A DNA stretch of 25,319 bases, from contig DATLBC010000161.1 of assembly GCA_035527095.1 (NCBI GenBank), positions 1 through 25,319 of the forward strand. The letters run 5' to 3'. Below are positions 20,874 through 25,319 of the stretch, one piece after another. The stretch's first letter is position 1; every line of letters starts with the position of its first letter. A program made the translations under genes and the position numbers. The notes beneath the pieces are model-generated. The model saw only the letters and a list, made by a program, of their open reading frames with translations, had not been told where the DNA came from and did no database searches. The DNA comes from Sva-07 sp035527095. Lineage in GTDB: Bacteria > Actinomycetota > Acidimicrobiia > Acidimicrobiales > Ilumatobacteraceae.

Positions 20874-22051
20874 CCCTCGACACCAGCGTCTCCACGTCCG
20901 GCCTCGGACGCTTGTTTCGCGGCCAGACAGCAATCGACTTCTACGGCAAGCGCAAGGTCGGGTTGATCCTTGCCATCGTCGCCGTCGTCGTGACCTTCGG
21001 GTCGTTGCTGACCCAGGGCTTGAACCTCGGGCTCGACTTCGAAGGCGGCGACGCCTGGGACATTCCGGCGAGCGAGACGTTCGGCGTCGACGAAGCCACC
21101 GAGGTCCTCGCCGCCAACGACGTCTCCACGAGCGGGGCGCGCATCCAGTTGCGCAGTTCGGAGACCTCCGACGTCGTGACCGTGCAAGTCGAGGAACTCC
21201 CACGTGACCTGGCTGAAGCGGTCACCGCTGACTTCGCCGAGGCGGCAGGCGTGACCGTCGACGAAATCAGTTTCTCGTTCACCAGTTCGACCTGGGGGGC
21301 CGAGATCACCGAGAAGGCGATCCGGGCGCTCGTGATCTTCCTGCTCGTGGTGGCCGTGTTCATCTCGATTCGGTTCGAGTGGCGCATGGCGCTGGCCGCG
21401 ATCGCGGCGATGATCAACGACGTCATCGTCGCTGTCGGCGTGTACTCGGTGTTCCAGTTCGAGGTGACGCCGGCGACCGTGATCGCTTTTCTGACGATCC
21501 TCGGCTATTCGCTGTACGACACGATCGTCGTCTTCGACCGGGTCAAGGAGAACGAAGGCCGTTACGCGAGCACCAAGATGCCGTACGAGGACATCGTCAA
21601 CATCTCGATGAACCAGGTGATGGTGCGGTCGTTGCTCACCAGTTTCTCGTCGATCCTGCCGGTGGTCTCGCTGTTGCTTCTCGGTGCCGGCGTCATGGGC
21701 GCCGTGTCGCTGCGTGAGTTCGCGCTGGCACTGCTCGTCGGGATGATCTCGGGCGTCTACTCCTCGATCTTCATCGCGACGCCGTTGCTCGCCTACCTGA
21801 AGTCGAAGAAGGGCCGCACGTCGCGGCGTCAGCGACTGCTCGGTGACGACTTGCGCGCAGCCGTCATGGGCGCCGGCGTCACCGGACGGATTGCCGAGGA
21901 CTCCACGCACCGCGACGACGAGTTCGGTGACGAATCCGGGCGCGAACCGGTCACCGCCGGGGCGCCGGCGCCATCGGGGCCAACCGCGCCGACCCAGGCC
22001 GACCGGCTGCTGTCTCACCCGCCCCGGCCGCGCAAGAAGAAGCGACGCTGA
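20870..22051 (+). CDS. secF: Protein export membrane subunit SecF
   Basis: SecF forms the second half of the SecDF motor. The 393-residue product has an N-terminal membrane helix (about 26-44), GLDFEGG at 54-60, a small extracytoplasmic domain and five further membrane helices including GYSLYDTIVVFDRVKEN, then VMVRSLLTSFSSILPVVSLLLLG. The cytoplasmic tail of about 75 residues is rich in Pro, Ala and Arg and ends in a basic cluster RPRKKKRR. Start ATG 20870 overlaps the secD stop. Confidence 0.97.
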   Translation: MTLDTSVSTSGLGRLFRGQTAIDFYGKRKVGLILAIVAVVVTFGSLLTQGLNLGLDFEGGDAWDIPASETFGVDEATEVLAANDVSTSGARIQLRSSETSDVVTVQVEELPRDLAEAVTADFAEAAGVTVDEISFSFTSSTWGAEITEKAIRALVIFLLVVAVFISIRFEWRMALAAIAAMINDVIVAVGVYSVFQFEVTPATVIAFLTILGYSLYDTIVVFDRVKENEGRYASTKMPYEDIVNISMNQVMVRSLLTSFSSILPVVSLLLLGAGVMGAVSLREFALALLVGMISGVYSSIFIATPLLAYLKSKKGRTSRRQRLLGDDLRAAVMGAGVTGRIAEDSTHRDDEFGDESGREPVTAGAPAPSGPTAPTQADRLLSHPPRPRKKKRR

Positions 22052-22066
22052 CCACGGGATCTGTCA

Positions 22067-22086
22067 CCGCCGACTGTGCTCGGCGG
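22067..22086 (+). terminator. Hairpin between secF and apt
   Basis: CCGCCGA and TCGGCGG form a perfect 7-bp stem around a six-base loop CTGTGC, 15 bases after the secF stop. No U-tract follows. It lies in the spacer region of the apt promoter, so it could end the sec transcript or affect apt expression. Confidence 0.35.
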
Positions 22087-22089
22087 CGG

Positions 22090-22095
22090 TAACCT
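22090..22095 (+). promoter_or_regulatory. Candidate -10 hexamer of apt, leaderless geometry
   Basis: TAACCT ends 6 bases before ATG 22102, same sequence and spacing as before queA. There is no ribosome-binding site in the six bases between. Confidence 0.5.
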
Positions 22096-22101
22096 CCGAC
22101 C

Positions 22102-22653
22102 ATGGCAGGCGAACCTCGAGCTGACCGTTCCCGTGATCATCGGGCGCTGCGCAGCTTCGTGCGTGACATCCAGGACTACCCGATCGACGGCGTCACGTTT
22201 CGCGACATCACGCCGCTCCTGGGTGATGCACAAACGTTCGCTGCCGCCGTCAATGGCCTGGTCGAGGACTTCTCTGGCGCTGCGGTCGATCGCGTGGTCG
22301 GAGTCGAAGCCCGTGGGTTCATCTTCGCGTCCGCAGTCGCCTACCGGATCGGCGCGGGGCTCGTTCCGGTGCGCAAGCCCGGCAAGTTGCCATGGGCGGT
22401 CGTCCGCGAGGAGTACAAGCTCGAGTACGGCTCCGACAAACTCGAGATCCATCGAGACGCGATCCATCCGGGTGAACGCATTCTGATCATCGATGACGTC
22501 CTCGCCACCGGCGGTACGGCATCGGCGACGGCGCGTCTCGTCGAGACCCTCGGTGGCGTCATCGCCGGGCTCGGCTTCGTGATCGAACTCGACGACCTCG
22601 GCGGACGTCAACACCTCGGAGAGCGCCCGGTGAAGGCGCTCCTTCACTACTGA
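22102..22653 (+). CDS. apt: Adenine phosphoribosyltransferase
   Basis: Apt salvages adenine with phosphoribosyl pyrophosphate to give AMP. The 183-residue product shows VRDIQDYPIDGVTFRDITPLL near the start, VVGVEARGFIFASAVAY, the PVRKPGKLPW loop and the phosphoribosyltransferase motif ILIIDDVLATGGTA with Asp131 and Asp132. It starts leaderless-style at ATG 22102. The rel gene begins 8 bases after its stop, the same apt-rel pairing seen in many actinobacteria, linking purine salvage with ppGpp metabolism. Confidence 0.97.
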   Translation: MAGEPRADRSRDHRALRSFVRDIQDYPIDGVTFRDITPLLGDAQTFAAAVNGLVEDFSGAAVDRVVGVEARGFIFASAVAYRIGAGLVPVRKPGKLPWAVVREEYKLEYGSDKLEIHRDAIHPGERILIIDDVLATGGTASATARLVETLGGVIAGLGFVIELDDLGGRQHLGERPVKALLHY

Positions 22654-22661
22654 GCAACGCT

Positions 22662-24899
22662 GTGGGGACCGTCGACCGTGTGCTCCCGTGGCGGCGTCAG
22701 AACGTCGAGGTCGCGAACTCCGAGTTGACACCACTGCTCGCGGCATATCGCCGTCGGCATCCGAAATCGCCGGTGTCGACGATCAGCCGGGCCTACCGAG
22801 TGGCCGCCGACGCCCATCAGTCGCAGATGCGATCGAGCGGCGAGAGCTACATCAACCATCCGCTTGCCGTCGCACAGATCGTCGCCGACATCGGGCTCGA
22901 CGAGATCTCGGTGACCGCCGCACTGCTGCACGACGCCGTCGAGGACACCGAGATCACCGTCGCCGACGTCGAGCGCGACTTCGGTGCAGAGGTTGCTGCG
23001 ATCGTCGATGGGGTCACCAAGCTCGAGCGGATCCGCTTCGACTCCCGCGAAGAGCAGCAGGCCGCCAGCATGCGAAAGATGCTGGTGGCGATGGCCAAGG
23101 ACCTCCGCGTGTTGGTCATCAAGCTCGCCGACCGCCTGCACAACATGCGCACGATCGCGGCCATGCCGCTCGAGAAACAGCAGCGGATCGCTCAGGAGAC
23201 CCTGGACATCTACGCACCGCTGGCCCATCGCCTCGGGATGCAGGAGATGAAGCAGCAGCTCGAAGACCTCGCGTTCGCTGCGCTGTACCCGAAGCGATTT
23301 GCCGAGCTCGATCACCTGGTCTCGAGCCGCACCCCCGAGCGTGACCTCTACTTGGCCAAGACGCTGGCCGAGGTGCGCTCCCGCCTCGACGAGCTCGGCA
23401 TCAAGGCCGAGGTCACGGGCCGTGGCAAGCACCTCTGGAGCATCTACGAGAAGATGGTGGTCAAGGGGCGAGAATTCGACGAGATCTTCGACCTGATCGC
23501 GATTCGTGTCGTCGTCGATTCGATGAAGGACTGCTATGCGGCCCTCGGATCGATCCATGGTCGCTGGCGTCCGGTCGTCGGGCGGTTCAAGGACTACATC
23601 GCGATGCCGAAGTTCAACCTCTACCAGAGCTTGCACACCACGGTGATCGGCCCAGCCGGCAAGCCGATCGAAGTCCAGATCCGTACGGTCGAGATGCACC
23701 AACGCGCCGAATGGGGCGTCGCTGCGCACTGGGCGTACAAGGAAGACGGCGAGCAGCCCGCCGACATCGACTGGCTGAGCCGCATCATCGACTGGCAGGA
23801 GGAGGTCTCCGATCCCGCACAGTTCATGCAGAGCCTGAAGACCGATCTCGAACAGGACGAGGTGTTCGTCTTCACTCCGAAGGGCCGGGTGATCACGTTG
23901 CCGGTCGGCTCGACCACGGTCGACTTCGCCTACGCGGTGCACACCGAAGTCGGCCACGCGTGCATCGGCGCCAAGGTCAACGGACGGCTGGTGTCGCTCG
24001 ACCACGTGCTCGCGAGCGGCGACAACGTCGAGATCTTCACCTCGAAGGTCGAGACGGCCGGCCCCTCGCAGGACTGGTTGTCATTCGTGGTGTCACCGCG
24101 CGCCCGCAACAAGATCCGCCAGTGGTTCAGTCGGGAGCGGCGCGTCGACATGGTCGAGGCGGGCCGCGACGATCTGACCGCCGAACTGCGCAGGGAGCGC
24201 CTCGCGGTTCAGCAAGTGTGGAAGTCGCCCGAACTCGAAACGGTCGTTGCCGAACTGAGCTACGTCGACCTCGACGCACTCCTGGCGGCGATCGGCGAGC
24301 ATCACGTGTCGGCGAAGTCGGTGGCACAGCGACTGGCGAGGTTGTTCCACGGAGATGCCGGCGAGCAGCTTCCCTCCACGGTGGCCACCCCGCGTCGCGA
24401 GCGTCGCGACGGACACGACACACCGATCGGGGTGCACGTCGAGGGGCTCGACGATGTGCTGGTCCGTTTGGCCAACTGCTGCACGCCGGTTCCGGGTGAT
24501 TCGATCATCGGTTTCGTCACTCGCGGCCGTGGGGTGAGCGTGCACCGCGCCGACTGCGCCAACGCGGCGTCGCTCACGGCGGAGCAGGCGACGCGCATGA
24601 TCGAAGTCGAGTGGGACGGCGACGAACGACCAGGACGCACGTTCGTGGCCGGCGTCGAGGTGGTTGCGCTCGATCGATCACGACTGTTGCGAGACGTGAC
24701 GAACGCACTCGCCGATCATCAGGTCAACATCCTGTCGTGCCAGACGGTCACCGGAACCGATCGCGTCGCCAAGATGCGCTTCGAGTTCGAGTTCGCCAAT
24801 CCCGGCTACCTCGACGCCGTGATCCGTACGATCAAGGGTGTCGATTCGGTCTACGACGCATATCGCCTGATCCCGGGAGCGGCAACGCCCGTGGCCTGA
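22662..24899 (+). CDS. rel: Bifunctional (p)ppGpp synthetase/hydrolase (RelA/SpoT homologue)
   Basis: This enzyme makes and degrades the stringent-response alarmone. The 745-residue product contains an HD hydrolase domain (His90-Asp91 in ALLHDAVEDTE), a synthetase domain (GRGKHLWSIYEKM, FDLIAIRVVV, YQSLHTTVIGP, EVQIRT), a TGS domain (VFVFTPKGRVITLP), a zinc-finger-like segment (ANCCTPVPGD) and a C-terminal ACT domain. RFKD at 308-311 is the version found in bifunctional enzymes, in contrast to EFDD of synthetase-only RelA, and the intact HD motif agrees. Start GTG 22662 is assigned; GTG 22680 (MLPWRRQ) is an alternative. Both possible starts lie just after apt. Confidence 0.97.
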   Translation: MGTVDRVLPWRRQNVEVANSELTPLLAAYRRRHPKSPVSTISRAYRVAADAHQSQMRSSGESYINHPLAVAQIVADIGLDEISVTAALLHDAVEDTEITVADVERDFGAEVAAIVDGVTKLERIRFDSREEQQAASMRKMLVAMAKDLRVLVIKLADRLHNMRTIAAMPLEKQQRIAQETLDIYAPLAHRLGMQEMKQQLEDLAFAALYPKRFAELDHLVSSRTPERDLYLAKTLAEVRSRLDELGIKAEVTGRGKHLWSIYEKMVVKGREFDEIFDLIAIRVVVDSMKDCYAALGSIHGRWRPVVGRFKDYIAMPKFNLYQSLHTTVIGPAGKPIEVQIRTVEMHQRAEWGVAAHWAYKEDGEQPADIDWLSRIIDWQEEVSDPAQFMQSLKTDLEQDEVFVFTPKGRVITLPVGSTTVDFAYAVHTEVGHACIGAKVNGRLVSLDHVLASGDNVEIFTSKVETAGPSQDWLSFVVSPRARNKIRQWFSRERRVDMVEAGRDDLTAELRRERLAVQQVWKSPELETVVAELSYVDLDALLAAIGEHHVSAKSVAQRLARLFHGDAGEQLPSTVATPRRERRDGHDTPIGVHVEGLDDVLVRLANCCTPVPGDSIIGFVTRGRGVSVHRADCANAASLTAEQATRMIEVEWDGDERPGRTFVAGVEVVALDRSRLLRDVTNALADHQVNILSCQTVTGTDRVAKMRFEFEFANPGYLDAVIRTIKGVDSVYDAYRLIPGAATPVA

Positions 24900-24908
24900 C
24901 CGGCCGTC

Positions 24909-24936
24909 ACCCGGGCCTCCTCGTGGTGGGCCGGGT
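24909..24936 (+). terminator. Hairpin after rel, possible terminator
   Basis: ACCCGGGCC and GGGCCGGGT pair over nine positions with one internal mismatch around a ten-base loop, starting 10 bases after the rel stop. No U-tract follows. It is a plausible transcript end before hisS, though GC-rich sequence forms such stems readily. Confidence 0.35.
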
Positions 24937-24977
24937 CGTGCCGGGAATCGGGAGGCTCGGGAGGCTGCGGCGGCAGA

Positions 24978-24983
24978 TACCCT
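24978..24983 (+). promoter_or_regulatory. Candidate -10 hexamer of hisS
   Basis: TACCCT ends 8 bases before GTG 24992, with no ribosome-binding site in between. Confidence 0.4.
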
Positions 24984-24991
24984 GCTTGGCC

Positions 24992-25319
24992 GTGCCAGCG
25001 TTCCAGACCAGTCCCGGCATGCGGGACATCCTGCCGCCCGAAAGCGGTCGCTGGCGCCGGTTCACCGACGTGTTCGCCGACGTGGTCGAGCGGGCCGGCT
25101 ATGGCCAGTTGATGACACCGCTGCTCGAGGATCTGAGCGTCTTCACGCGCATCGGGGCCGCCACCGACGTGGTGACCAAGGAGATGTACGACTTCGTCGA
25201 CAAGGGCGATCGTCACATCGCGCTGCGTCCCGAGATGACCGCCAGCGTGTGTCGAGCGTTCGCCGAGCACCGCCCGACCACCCCGTGGAAGATCTTCTAC
25301 TCCGGATCGAACTTCCGCT
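24992..25319 (+). CDS. hisS: Histidyl-tRNA synthetase, N-terminal part (3' end outside window)
   Basis: The first 109 codons are present. The translation has the class II HisRS start (FQTSPGMRDILPPES), the motif 1 region (TPLLEDLSVFTRIG), DVVTKEMYDFVDKGDR and RPEMTASVCRAF, which belongs to the histidine A/ATP site, and ends within the WKIFYSGSNFR segment of motif 2. The GTG start gives a normal N-terminal length and lies 8 bases after a TANNNT hexamer. The gene is truncated by the window edge, not broken. Confidence 0.95.
   Translation, partial: MPAFQTSPGMRDILPPESGRWRRFTDVFADVVERAGYGQLMTPLLEDLSVFTRIGAATDVVTKEMYDFVDKGDRHIALRPEMTASVCRAFAEHRPTTPWKIFYSGSNFR

Overview
The window reads as high-GC actinobacterial chromosome. 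The gene content and protein style suggest class Acidimicrobiia (Ilumatobacter-like marine or aquatic relatives), but that lineage call is an inference from general resemblance, not from a marker gene. All recognisable genes run on the + strand except a partial gene at the left edge. No gene-free stretch exceeds about 130 bases, and no tRNA, rRNA, CRISPR array, transposase or integrase was seen.

Left part (1-7927) is accessory and signalling-rich. A minus-strand gene leaving the window encodes a small peptidoglycan-binding-like domain followed by a perfect 18-bp repeat coding for Gly-Gly-Gly-Ala-Asn-Met. Divergent from it is a class III cyclase-STAND ATPase-TPR protein. It is translationally coupled (ATGA overlap) to a papain-like (C1A) protein with a C-terminal alpha/beta-hydrolase-like region whose nucleophile elbow looks degenerate. 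A membrane PAS-GGDEF-EAL protein for cyclic-di-GMP turnover follows.

Right part (7942-25319) is a conserved actinobacterial backbone: pimA, then a lemA-htpX-DUF3048 lipoprotein block, pdxS-pdxT (pyridoxal phosphate synthase), yebC, a one-cysteine peroxiredoxin, ruvC-ruvA-ruvB (Holliday junction processing), queA-tgt (queuosine tRNA modification), yajC-secD-secF (protein export), apt, rel (ppGpp metabolism) and the start of hisS. As I recall it, Mycobacterium tuberculosis has the same order of pimA, pdxS, pdxT, yebC, ruvCAB, yajC-secDF, apt, rel and hisS. Here lemA-htpX-DUF3048 and queA-tgt are interposed, and the genes that usually precede pimA (patA, pgsA) are missing.

A recurring regulatory theme is a TANNNT hexamer ending 6-8 bases before a start codon (lemA, pdxS, ruvC, queA, tgt, apt, hisS). 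This is the arrangement expected of leaderless transcripts. The same arrangement before the cyclase-STAND gene points at a tiny 8-codon ORF whose stop codon overlaps the cyclase start, a possible leader-peptide control. The best candidate for something undescribed is the cyclase-STAND plus papain/pseudo-hydrolase pair, possibly with its leader ORF.
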